A DNA stretch of 64,000 bases from the NCBI RefSeq assembly GCF_036010665.1, contig NZ_CP108581.1:3143501-3207500 (forward strand), read 5' to 3'. A model generated the notes under the pieces. It did not search any database. It was not told the origin of the DNA and was given only the letters and a program-made list of their open reading frames with translations. Source of the stretch: Microbispora sp. NBC_01189. Its GTDB lineage: Bacteria; Actinomycetota; Actinomycetes; Streptosporangiales; Streptosporangiaceae. Positions within the stretch are counted from its first letter, which is position 1. Every line of letters begins with the position of its first letter. Made by a program: the position numbers and the translations under genes. This document shows, piece by piece, positions 34,142-41,346 of this stretch.

Positions 34142-35295
34142 TCGATCACATGCCCCCCCGTCGTGCCCTCAACGACTCAGACGCCCTATGGGTCCTGGAC
34201 AAGGCCAACTCTGGCGAGATGACGCAGGCAGAGCTAGCTGCCGAGTTCGGCGTCTCGCTGCCGATGATTAACGCGCTAGTGCAGGGACGGACGTACAAGC
34301 ACCTCCATGGTCGAGAACGCGGTGATCGCCGGCCGCTAAGCGAAGAGCGGTTTGGATTCCCTGTGACTCCCGAACGTCGGCGAGAACAGGAGGCTCGCTT
34401 TTGGGTGCGGGTTAATAGATCTGGTGGTTCTGACGCCTGCTGGCCGTTCGTAGGCGCCAAGCCTGGTAGGTACGGGTTGCTTGGGCTCGGTAATTACCTG
34501 GTTGGAAGTACGGCTGCGTTCGTAGTGGCATATAGCCTGGCTCGTGGCCTGAGTCAGGCTCCCGACTCGGCCTATGTGATCCGCCATCTTTGCAACAACA
34601 AGCCATGTTGCAATCCGGCTCATTTGCTCCTCGGTACTCATCGCGAGAACCAGATGGACAGGCTTGCTGCTGAGAGAGAGGGGATCCTTGGCCCCAAAAT
34701 TGTAGAAGACCCCGTGGCACCGCCCGAGGGTGGGTGGATTGTTGCTGTCGGCGATCCGGATGAACTGGAACGGGCGGCGCGAGCCTCGGAATTCTGGCAG
34801 CGGGTCGATAAATCAGGCGGTGAGGAGTCATGTTGGCCTTGGATAGGGGGGACGAGAAATCAATTCGGCTATGGGCAGATGAAGTGGAATGGTGCGACCA
34901 TGACCGCCCATCGCATCGCCTATCTTCTACACAACAAACTCAACCCTGAAGATGTCCCTCGGGCTACTCATATTCGTCATCGCTGTCCGCCGGGTGGGTC
35001 ACCCAGAGACTGCAATAACCCTAGGCATCTCATCTCTGGAACCGCTGCCGATAATAGGGCGGATTGCAAAGAGGATGGAAACATCCCGATGGGTGAGAAC
35101 CATCATAATGGGCGCAAGTTTCCGGACGTTATGATCCGTGGGCTTCGCGAGAGTTACTGGAGCACCCCTGTTGACTTGCGGCCGACTCTCACGGACATCG
35201 CACGCAAGCATGGTGCTGCAATCAATACTATCTCTAATTGGCTCACTGGCGAGAGCAGGCCCTCTGCGGGCGGACCGACAGCGAAGCTTCGATAG
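34138..35295 (+). CDS. Tandem-HNH endonuclease-like protein with flanking HTH motifs
   Basis: This is a 385-residue protein with two related halves. Each holds an HNH_3-type homing-endonuclease unit: HLCNNKPCCNPAHLLLGTHR at about residues 153-172, and HIRHRCPPGGSPRDCNNPRH at about 280-300. An N-terminal HTH (LAAEFGVSLPMINALVQGRT) and a C-terminal one (LTDIARKHGAAINTISNWLT) probably read DNA. It lies at the attL end, opposite in direction to int. Base composition is clearly less GC-rich than the host. It may nick DNA during transfer or act as a homing or defence nuclease. Confidence 0.75.
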   Translation: MIDHMPPRRALNDSDALWVLDKANSGEMTQAELAAEFGVSLPMINALVQGRTYKHLHGRERGDRRPLSEERFGFPVTPERRREQEARFWVRVNRSGGSDACWPFVGAKPGRYGLLGLGNYLVGSTAAFVVAYSLARGLSQAPDSAYVIRHLCNNKPCCNPAHLLLGTHRENQMDRLAAEREGILGPKIVEDPVAPPEGGWIVAVGDPDELERAARASEFWQRVDKSGGEESCWPWIGGTRNQFGYGQMKWNGATMTAHRIAYLLHNKLNPEDVPRATHIRHRCPPGGSPRDCNNPRHLISGTAADNRADCKEDGNIPMGENHHNGRKFPDVMIRGLRESYWSTPVDLRPTLTDIARKHGAAINTISNWLTGESRPSAGGPTAKLR

Positions 35296-35345
35296 ACGAG
35301 CGGGCCTGTCGCGCACGTGGACAGGCCCGTATAAGTACTGCTTGT

Positions 35346-36719
35346 TTACTGCTTCAGAATGTCACTGATTCTCTTCATTGCAGCCTCCTCTTGTCCTGCC
35401 AGGCATTTAGCGTAGGTCCGCAAGAGAACCTCGACGCTGTTGCCTGCCCATTGAGCTACCTGGGTCGCCGGAACGCCGGCACTGAGCCACGTAGAGAGGC
35501 AGGCATGCCGAAGGTCATAGGGTCGTCTGGCGAGGGGCGAGGCGTACTCTTCGGGCGTCAAGGCGTCCTGTCGCGCTCTGTCCCAGATCCGTTGGATAGT
35601 GCTCGTGGCAACGATGCCGCCGTTCGCCCCGTGGAAGACGCGCCCGCCGGGGCCAGCACCGTGCTCCTTGAGATGCTTCCGTAGGATGGCCACTAAATCC
35701 GGTGGGCAGGGCACTGGCCGGCTCTCGCCTTCTGCGCGATGCTTCAAGCCGCGCTTGTCACGTTGTTGTCCGGAGTCGGTCCATTCCTTGCCAGCGTGTG
35801 GCGTTGCGGCCGTCAGGTACAGCTCGCCCCACTCGTCAGTGGCATCCGGGAGCCTCGCGTCCTTCTCCCGCAGGTTCACGGCTTCCTCTGGTCGCAATCC
35901 TGCGTAGTAGAGCGTGGCGAAGAATGGCATGAGCAAGGCGCCGCTCGGCTTCTGGCTTGCCACAGCGGAGAGAAGGGCGCGGGCCTGGTCAGGGTTGACC
36001 ACCGAGCGTCGGTCAACCTGAAGCGTCGTCTTGGTGACCTTCCACTTGAGATCCGGAATCGGGTTTTTGTCGAGCAACCCGAGTTCCACCGCGTAGGCCA
36101 GGGCATTGGACAGTATGACGCGATGTCGTCTGTTCGAGCTGGCGGCTACGCGCTTGCCGTCCAAGCGGGTTGTTGCGGCGTTGAGCAGCGCTCGCGCAGT
36201 TGCAGCAGCCGAGAGCGCCGACACTCGTAGGGAGTTCCGCTCGACCCATTCGAGGATTCCGCGTGTTCTCTCTGGGCAGTTCGGACGCTCTTTGGTGTTG
36301 AATCCCCAGCGTCGGAGTGCCGTGCGGAGTTCCTTTGAGTTGTACGGGCAGGCGGTGGAGTCGAGCATGCCGAATGTAGCCATCGTGAGCGCGTACGCGA
36401 TGCCGGCACGATGCTTGGCGGATGCGTCGGTCCATTTCATATCCACGAACTTGCAGGCGAAGCTGTACCAACTCATGTCGGGCCGGTCGGCCCGTGCCCA
36501 GGAAACAGGCTCTCCGGTGGCAAGGTTGAAGGGCTCGCCGCTCCTCGCGGCAGTGACCAACTTGCTTCGGAAGGCGTCGGCTTGCGCTTCCTTCGGGAAC
36601 GGCCTCTTCCACATGAGCCCTGCGGTTCGCCACAGGACGCGGTATGAGGTGACCGTTCCCTTGGTGTTCTTGCGATTTTCGATCTTGTAGACGCGGACAT
36701 TGAACGTCGTGTTGCTCAT
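35346..36719 (-). CDS. int: Tyrosine-family integrase of the AICE
   Basis: This is a 457-residue site-specific recombinase. An N-terminal arm-binding and SAM-like core-binding region precedes the catalytic domain. Visible catalytic residues are Arg in YYAGLRPEEAVNLREKD, the HxxR-type block RPYDLRHACLSTWLSAGVPA, His/Trp in QVAQWAGNSVEVLL, and Tyr in RTYAKCLAG. It recombines the tRNA-Arg attachment sites. The ATG overlaps the excisionase stop (TAATG), so xis and int are coupled. It ends about 50 bp from the convergent HNH gene. Confidence 0.93.
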   Translation of the reverse strand: MSNTTFNVRVYKIENRKNTKGTVTSYRVLWRTAGLMWKRPFPKEAQADAFRSKLVTAARSGEPFNLATGEPVSWARADRPDMSWYSFACKFVDMKWTDASAKHRAGIAYALTMATFGMLDSTACPYNSKELRTALRRWGFNTKERPNCPERTRGILEWVERNSLRVSALSAAATARALLNAATTRLDGKRVAASSNRRHRVILSNALAYAVELGLLDKNPIPDLKWKVTKTTLQVDRRSVVNPDQARALLSAVASQKPSGALLMPFFATLYYAGLRPEEAVNLREKDARLPDATDEWGELYLTAATPHAGKEWTDSGQQRDKRGLKHRAEGESRPVPCPPDLVAILRKHLKEHGAGPGGRVFHGANGGIVATSTIQRIWDRARQDALTPEEYASPLARRPYDLRHACLSTWLSAGVPATQVAQWAGNSVEVLLRTYAKCLAGQEEAAMKRISDILKQ

Positions 36720-36907
36720 TAGGCGGCGTCCTCCAGGGTGGCGAGCCAGCGGTCAAGGTCGGCGCGGCGGATGCGTAGATCGCCGTTGGGGAGCTTGATG
36801 CATCTCGGGGCGCGGCCTTTGGCGCGCCAGTCGTAGAAGGTTGATCGGGAGATCCGCAGTTCGGCGCAGACCTCGGCGAGGGTGAGCTTGTCGCGGGGTG
36901 CGGTCAT
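36719..36907 (-). CDS. xis: Excisionase / MerR-like HTH DNA-binding protein
   Basis: This 62-residue protein is a single winged helix-turn-helix (LTLAEVCAELRISRSTFYDW, then RAKGRAPRCIKLPNGDLRIR) of the excisionase type that bends att DNA and biases Int toward excision. It begins at ATG 36907 and is coupled to int by a one-base overlap. Confidence 0.9.
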   Translation of the reverse strand: MTAPRDKLTLAEVCAELRISRSTFYDWRAKGRAPRCIKLPNGDLRIRRADLDRWLATLEDAA

Positions 36908-36968
36908 GGCCTTACCGGTCCTTCCGGCATCGCAAAGCGAGGGGTGGATGACGGGTTTGAGGGGGTGA

Positions 36969-37106
36969 GCCGTACCAGCCGTACCAGCCTCGTTTTTGCT
37001 GGTCAGGGCTGGTACGGCTCTTTTTGTGGTACGGCTTGAGCCGTACCAGGGATTCAAGCCGTACCGGTCTGACCTGCGGTGTTGATGCTGGTACGGCTGG
37101 TACGGC
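36969..37106. repeat. Iteron-like array of GCCGTACC, candidate AICE origin or operator
   Basis: Eight copies of the 8-mer GCCGTACC occur in 140 bp. Four are in plus orientation (36969, 36978, 37040, 37058) and four inverted (37011, 37028, 37090, 37099). Pairs form GGTACGGC-TTGA-GCCGTACC (37028-37047). The array overlaps the last codons of the DUF3631 gene and lies before xis. Iterated sites beside a replication gene are typical of an origin or autorepressor target. Confidence 0.6.
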
Positions 37107-38220
37107 TTCCCCTCTCAATCGGGACCACGGCGGCCTCGGGGAGGGGGTCGGCGGTGGGGCAGTAGCGCTCCCAGGCGTCGGCGAAATCGCCGCGGTGGTA
37201 GCCCTTGGCCTGCCCGCTCGGGAATCGGATCGTGGCCGGGCGGATGTCGTACTCACGCAGGATCGTGCCGAGCTTCATGGGGGTCAGACCGGTAGGTCCG
37301 AAGTCAGCCCAGCCGCTTTCGGGGTCGGCCTTGAGCCGTTCGAGCAGTGTGGCGGTGGGCAGGGCGGTGTCTGTGCCGAAGGCGGTGCGGCAGTCGGCCA
37401 GTAGGCGGATGCGGGTTGAGGTTTGGCCGTTGTCGTCGGCTTCGGCGGTCAGGGCCAGGGCGGCGGCGCGGGCGCGTTCGGGCCAGTGGGCGCCGGCGTG
37501 GTCGGCGACGATGACCAGGGGTTCCCAGGTGTCGGCGGCGCGGTCTTCCAGCGGCATCGGGGGTTCGGCTTTCTCCAGGGTCGGCAGGTTCGCGCGCAGC
37601 CACAGCGCGAGGTCTCCAGCGAGGCGGCGCAGGGGCGGACGGTCGCGCTTGTGCCGGTAGGGGGCGACGGTCTCGCCGGGGCCGCGGCGGCGCATGCGGA
37701 TGACGACGGCGCGGTCTTCGATGGTGTCGGGCATGGCGCCGATGCCGGCGAGCGCGGCCATGGCGAATGTGGGGATGGACTCGACACGGTTGGCCGCGGC
37801 GTCGTAGCGCTTGGCGGGGCGGTTGCGCTGATGACCGGCATTCAGCAGTCCGCGTAGGTCTTCGTTGGCGTCGGCTTTGGGGCCAAAGATGGTGTCGGCC
37901 TCGTCCACGAGCAGCGTCGGCGGGTCCTCGGTGATGGACCGGTAGACGGCGGCGGGTGAGGAGTTGACGGTGATGAACGGCTCGTGGCAGGTGGCCTCTA
38001 CGACGTCCAAAAGGCGGGACTTGCCGCAGCGCTTTTCGGGGGCGCGGATGACCAGGCGGGGGGCGTGTGCCCATGCGGGTTGGGCGTGGGTCGCGGCGAT
38101 CCACAGCGCGACGGCGTCGGCGGACTCCGGGGTCGGCAGGATGACGTACCGGGCCAGGGCGGCGCGCAAGTCATCGAGCAGCGTCCCCCCGTCGGGGGCG
38201 CGTTGAGCGGGACGGGTCAC
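37054..38220 (-). CDS. DUF3631 ATPase/helicase-like replication protein
   Basis: This 388-residue protein carries Walker A in RAPEKRCGKSRLLDVVEATC and Walker B in TLLVDEADTIF, followed by the DUF3631 region (RAVVIRMRRRGPGETVAPYR). Such proteins accompany prim-pols in AICEs and prophages and are thought to act as replicative helicases. It begins at GTG 38220, just after the prim-pol gene on the same strand. The final 17 codons run through the GCCGTACC array, making the C-terminus SRTSRTSINTAGQTGTA. Confidence 0.83.
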   Translation of the reverse strand: MTRPAQRAPDGGTLLDDLRAALARYVILPTPESADAVALWIAATHAQPAWAHAPRLVIRAPEKRCGKSRLLDVVEATCHEPFITVNSSPAAVYRSITEDPPTLLVDEADTIFGPKADANEDLRGLLNAGHQRNRPAKRYDAAANRVESIPTFAMAALAGIGAMPDTIEDRAVVIRMRRRGPGETVAPYRHKRDRPPLRRLAGDLALWLRANLPTLEKAEPPMPLEDRAADTWEPLVIVADHAGAHWPERARAAALALTAEADDNGQTSTRIRLLADCRTAFGTDTALPTATLLERLKADPESGWADFGPTGLTPMKLGTILREYDIRPATIRFPSGQAKGYHRGDFADAWERYCPTADPLPEAAVVPIERGSRTSRTSINTAGQTGTA

Positions 38221-38245
38221 GGGTGGTTCTCCCTTCGTCGGGCCG

Positions 38246-39166
38246 TCAGGCGCGCATGCCGGCGGTGATCCCGGCGGTGATGACGGCGGCGATCTCGCGG
38301 GGGCTGTTGGGGTCGCCTTGGGCGTTGGCGGCCTCGGCGGCGCTGGTGAGGGCGCGCTCGACCACCTCGCGGGGGATCACGCCGCGGCTGATGAGCTTGC
38401 CGAGTTTCCAGGCGGCGAGGTTGAGCGCGCGGTTACGGCCTCCTACGGGCGCGCCAGCGACGCGCTCGATTTCTCCGGATAGGGCGGCGTGGCCGTAGCG
38501 GGACAGTCGAGCATGGTCGAGGTGGTCGAGGTCGGCCAGGTGCGGGCGGGTGCTCGCCGGCCGGGTCGCCGGGGTCGGTGGCGGGGCGAGTCGAGCGGCG
38601 AGCCAGGCGGGCAGCGGTGCGGGCGGGGTGGGGTTGGTGATGGTGTACGTGCCGGTGCCGTCTGGCAGGGCCACGTGACTGCTGGCGCCGACGACGTAGC
38701 CGCCTCGCCCACGGGTGTCGATCAGCCGGCCTAGCCCGTTGCCCTTGTTCCCGCTGGTGTTGCCCAGGGTGATGGCGGGCGGGGCGGTGAAGTACAGGTG
38801 TGTTCCGCCGCGGCGGGTGGTCACGGTGAAGGTGTCGGCGGGGTAGGGCTGGCCGTGCCGCTCGCACAGATGGCGGAACACGTCCTGTCCGGTGGTTAGG
38901 CCAGGTTCGGCGTGGCCCGTGGGCGGGTGCTCGCCGGGCTTGGGGGTGTCGAGGTCGATCACCACGAGGTGGGACGGGCCGCAGGCTATCCCGATGTTGC
39001 AGGGGCGCCACGCCCAGAACCGTGTGATCAGGTCGGGGTCGGTGGTGGCGTGCTGTTCCCAGGCGGTGAAGCCGCGGAGCGGGTACTTGCCGCGGGGGGT
39101 GAGGGGGAAGACGTGCCAGCCGCGGGCGGCGCAGTCGAGCGCCGCGGCGATCAGGTCACGGCTCAC
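38246..39166 (-). CDS. Bifunctional DNA primase/polymerase (prim-pol)
   Basis: This is a 306-residue archaeo-eukaryotic-primase-like enzyme. The N-terminal prim-pol domain has AARGWHVFPLTPRGKYPLRG, the acidic metal motif VVIDLDTPKPGEH, and TRRGGTHLYFTAPPAITLGN with the usual basic/His motif. The C-terminal helical tail (GGRNRALNLAAWKLGKLISR) is also family-typical. It should prime and initiate replication of the excised element together with the DUF3631 protein. The start is GTG 39166 behind GAGGAG. Confidence 0.88.
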   Translation of the reverse strand: MSRDLIAAALDCAARGWHVFPLTPRGKYPLRGFTAWEQHATTDPDLITRFWAWRPCNIGIACGPSHLVVIDLDTPKPGEHPPTGHAEPGLTTGQDVFRHLCERHGQPYPADTFTVTTRRGGTHLYFTAPPAITLGNTSGNKGNGLGRLIDTRGRGGYVVGASSHVALPDGTGTYTITNPTPPAPLPAWLAARLAPPPTPATRPASTRPHLADLDHLDHARLSRYGHAALSGEIERVAGAPVGGRNRALNLAAWKLGKLISRGVIPREVVERALTSAAEAANAQGDPNSPREIAAVITAGITAGMRA

Positions 39167-39293
39167 AGAGTGCTCCTCTCGTGTGGTCGATTGGTGCCGG
39201 GGGGCGGTGGTCGAGGATGGGCCGGGCCGTCCCCCACTTGGTGGCCTTGGTGCGGTGGCTGGTAGTGCCACCAAGTGGGGGGTGGCGGGGTGG

Positions 39294-40043
39294 TCAGGCG
39301 GCCAGTGCCGCCCTGTCGCCGGCCGCAGTGGGTTGACCGGCCGTGCGGAGGGCGTTGGCGACGGCGCGGCCGATGTGCTCGGTGTAGGCGGGTGGGATGG
39401 CCTCGGCGATCTCCCGGCGCACGTTCGTCCAGGTGATGCCCATGGCGGTCTGCCATTCGGTGATGCTGCCTTTGCCGCCGCCGTCGCCGTAGACGGCGAT
39501 CATGTCGCCGTTGTGGTAGGCGCCGTGCCGCCAGCCGCGGACGCGGTGTCCGCGGTGGTTGGGGTGGTCGGGTTGGGGGACGGGGATGCCGTGCAGCTCG
39601 AACTGCCGGTGCCGGAACACCTGCAGGCCGAACATGAGCCCGCACAGCAGCAGGTCGCGGCGCATGTCGGCCTTGCCGATGGGCTGTTCGATGACCCACG
39701 GCCGGCCGGTGGCGATCAGGGCGGCGCGGACGGCGGGTAGCAGCCGGGGGTAGGTGCGCCCTTGGTTGGTGCCCGCGGTCAGGGTGCAGTCGGCTTGACA
39801 GGGCGGGGAGACGTGGATGAAGTCGAACTCTCGACCGTGGGCGCGGATGAACTCGATCGCGTCGGCGCGGTGGAAGGTGAAGGGGTAGTTGGGCTGGGGG
39901 GCGATGTCCACGCCGGTCACGTCGAATCCGGCGCGGTGGTAGCCCATCGCCGCGCCGCCGGCGCAGCAGCAGACGTCCAGCACCCGCAGACCGTTCGGCA
40001 CCCGAACCGGGGTGGGGGTCGAGTAGGCGGATGGTGTGATCAT
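39294..40043 (-). CDS. AICE-borne DNA cytosine methyltransferase-like protein
   Basis: It has a SAM-binding motif (LRVLDVCCCAGGAAMGYHRA) and a catalytic-type loop (FDFIHVSPPCQADC) as in C5 methylases, then the EQPIGKA motif in place of ENV. The target-recognition part is short, 249 residues in all. AICEs often carry such proteins, possibly to protect the element from host restriction. Its ATG overlaps the TGA of the upstream zinc-ribbon gene, so it sits in the replication/transfer operon. Confidence 0.8.
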   Translation of the reverse strand: MITPSAYSTPTPVRVPNGLRVLDVCCCAGGAAMGYHRAGFDVTGVDIAPQPNYPFTFHRADAIEFIRAHGREFDFIHVSPPCQADCTLTAGTNQGRTYPRLLPAVRAALIATGRPWVIEQPIGKADMRRDLLLCGLMFGLQVFRHRQFELHGIPVPQPDHPNHRGHRVRGWRHGAYHNGDMIAVYGDGGGKGSITEWQTAMGITWTNVRREIAEAIPPAYTEHIGRAVANALRTAGQPTAAGDRAALAA

Positions 40044-40390
40044 GCGGCGATCTGTCCTTCAGGGTCGGTGAGGATCGCGGTGGTGATGGCCTGTTCGTGG
40101 CAGACCTTGTGAACGGGGTGGCCGTCGTCGTCGCGGAGGTGGGCGGTCTTGCCGCAGTAGCGGCACGGGTCAGGCCGCGGGCCGCGGTAGGCCGTGCAGT
40201 TGGTACAGCCGGGCGGGTGCCGGGGCGGCGATCCGGGGCCGGTGGTCACGCGCACGTCGCAGCACAGGAGGCAGCCGGTTCGATGACGCAGGACGGGCCG
40301 GGCGGTGGGCTTGGCCCAGTCGAGCAGGAGTCGGCCGTTCCACATCCGGTAGCGCCGCCCGCGGTAAGTCACGATGCCCTCGGGGTCCAT
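40040..40390 (-). CDS. Small zinc-ribbon protein of the AICE
   Basis: This 116-residue protein has several CxxC pairs (TGCLLCCDVRV, PPGCTNCTAYRG, PDPCRYCGKTAHLRDDDGHP) followed by HKVCHEQ, consistent with one or two zinc ribbons. It has no other recognisable domain. Its stop overlaps the methylase start and it follows ssb closely. It is likely a nucleic-acid-binding accessory protein. Confidence 0.7.
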   Translation of the reverse strand: MDPEGIVTYRGRRYRMWNGRLLLDWAKPTARPVLRHRTGCLLCCDVRVTTGPGSPPRHPPGCTNCTAYRGPRPDPCRYCGKTAHLRDDDGHPVHKVCHEQAITTAILTDPEGQIAA

Positions 40391-40405
40391 CGGCCATCGC
40401 CGCCC

Positions 40406-40900
40406 TTAGAACGGCGGCTCGTCGCCGTCCCAGCCGCCCGACGTGCCGCCGGCGGGCGCGCCGGCCGGGGCGGGGGCGGTGGTGCTCGCCCATGGGTCGC
40501 TCCCGCTCCCGTTCGCGTTGTTGCCGCCGCGGGTGCGGGCGGTCTTCTTGACGTCGGCGGTGGCGAAGCGCAGGGACGGGCCGATCTCGTCCACGGTCAT
40601 CTCATAGACGGTGCGGCGCTCGCCCTCGTGGGTGTCGTAGGTGCGCATGCGCAGCCGCCCGGTGGCGATGACGCGGGTTCCGCGGGTCAGCGACTCACAG
40701 ACGTGTTCGGCGAGGTCGCGCCACGCGCTACAGCGCATGAACAGGGCCTCGCCGTCCTCCCACTGTTCAAGCTGCTTGTTGTAGGTGCGGGAGCTGTTGG
40801 CGATGGTGAAGCCGGCCACGGCGGTGCCGGTGTTGGTGTAGCGCAGTTCGGGATCGCCTGTCAGGTTGCCGATGATGGTGATCGTGGTCTCGCCGGACAT
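40406..40900 (-). CDS. ssb: Single-stranded DNA-binding protein
   Basis: This is a 164-residue SSB with OB-fold strands (TTITIIGNLTGDPELRYTNT, VAGFTIANSSRTYNKQLEQW, TRGTRVIATGRLRMRTYDTH), a Gly/Ala/Pro linker and an acidic C-terminal tip (DGDEPPF) that recruits partner proteins. It should coat single strands during replication of the excised AICE. Confidence 0.93.
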   Translation of the reverse strand: MSGETTITIIGNLTGDPELRYTNTGTAVAGFTIANSSRTYNKQLEQWEDGEALFMRCSAWRDLAEHVCESLTRGTRVIATGRLRMRTYDTHEGERRTVYEMTVDEIGPSLRFATADVKKTARTRGGNNANGSGSDPWASTTAPAPAGAPAGGTSGGWDGDEPPF

Positions 40901-40983
40901 GAGCGGGTCTTCCTTCCATCAGGCGGGTTGCCGGGAGCGCGCGGCGCACGGGCCGCGCCGCGGGCGCGGGTGGTCGAGCGGGG

Positions 40984-41202
40984 TCAGCGGGTGCCGTCGC
41001 GGTGCAGCCGACGCAGGTAGGTGTAGAGCTGCCAGCCGAGTCGGGGCCGCATTCCGGTGCCGTTGCAGGCGCGGCAGGTGCGGTTCTTGCCGCCGGGGGC
41101 GCACCGGACGCAGGTCCCCCACGGCGAGGCCAGACACCAACCGATGTAACCAAGGGTGACGACGGGTAGGCAGACGACGAGTAGGGCGATGAGGTGAGCC
41201 AC
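40984..41202 (-). CDS. Small TM protein with Cys-rich motif
   Basis: This 72-residue protein has one N-terminal membrane helix (LIALLVVCLPVVTLGYIGWC) and a zinc-finger-like CVRCAPGGKNRTCRACNGTG, reminiscent of DnaJ-type zinc fingers. It lies between ssb and the traB-type gene on the same strand. Similar small membrane proteins accompany AICE transfer genes; function unknown. Confidence 0.6.
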   Translation of the reverse strand: MAHLIALLVVCLPVVTLGYIGWCLASPWGTCVRCAPGGKNRTCRACNGTGMRPRLGWQLYTYLRRLHRDGTR

Positions 41203-41246
41203 AGGGGCCTCCGAGGCGGGTTTCCGGGGTTTTCGCAGGTGGCGCT

Positions 41247-41346
41247 CTAGGCGCTAGATCGCTGGTCGTTCCGGGTTTCGGGGTCTAGGGGAGCCTCTAG
41301 ACCTAGAGGGGGCGGCCTCTAGATCTAGAGGCGATCCGGGGCCTAG
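41247..41346. repeat. Cluster of eight CTAG sites with two palindromes, candidate clt/TraB target
   Basis: CTAG occurs at 41247, 41254, 41285, 41297, 41303, 41319, 41325 and 41343. GCCTCTAGATCTAGAGGC (41315-41332) is a perfect 18-bp palindrome, and CCTCTAG-AC-CTAGAGG (41294-41309) is a second one. CTAG is normally rare in high-GC actinobacteria. The cluster directly follows the translocase gene, where Streptomyces conjugative plasmids carry clt. Confidence 0.55.
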
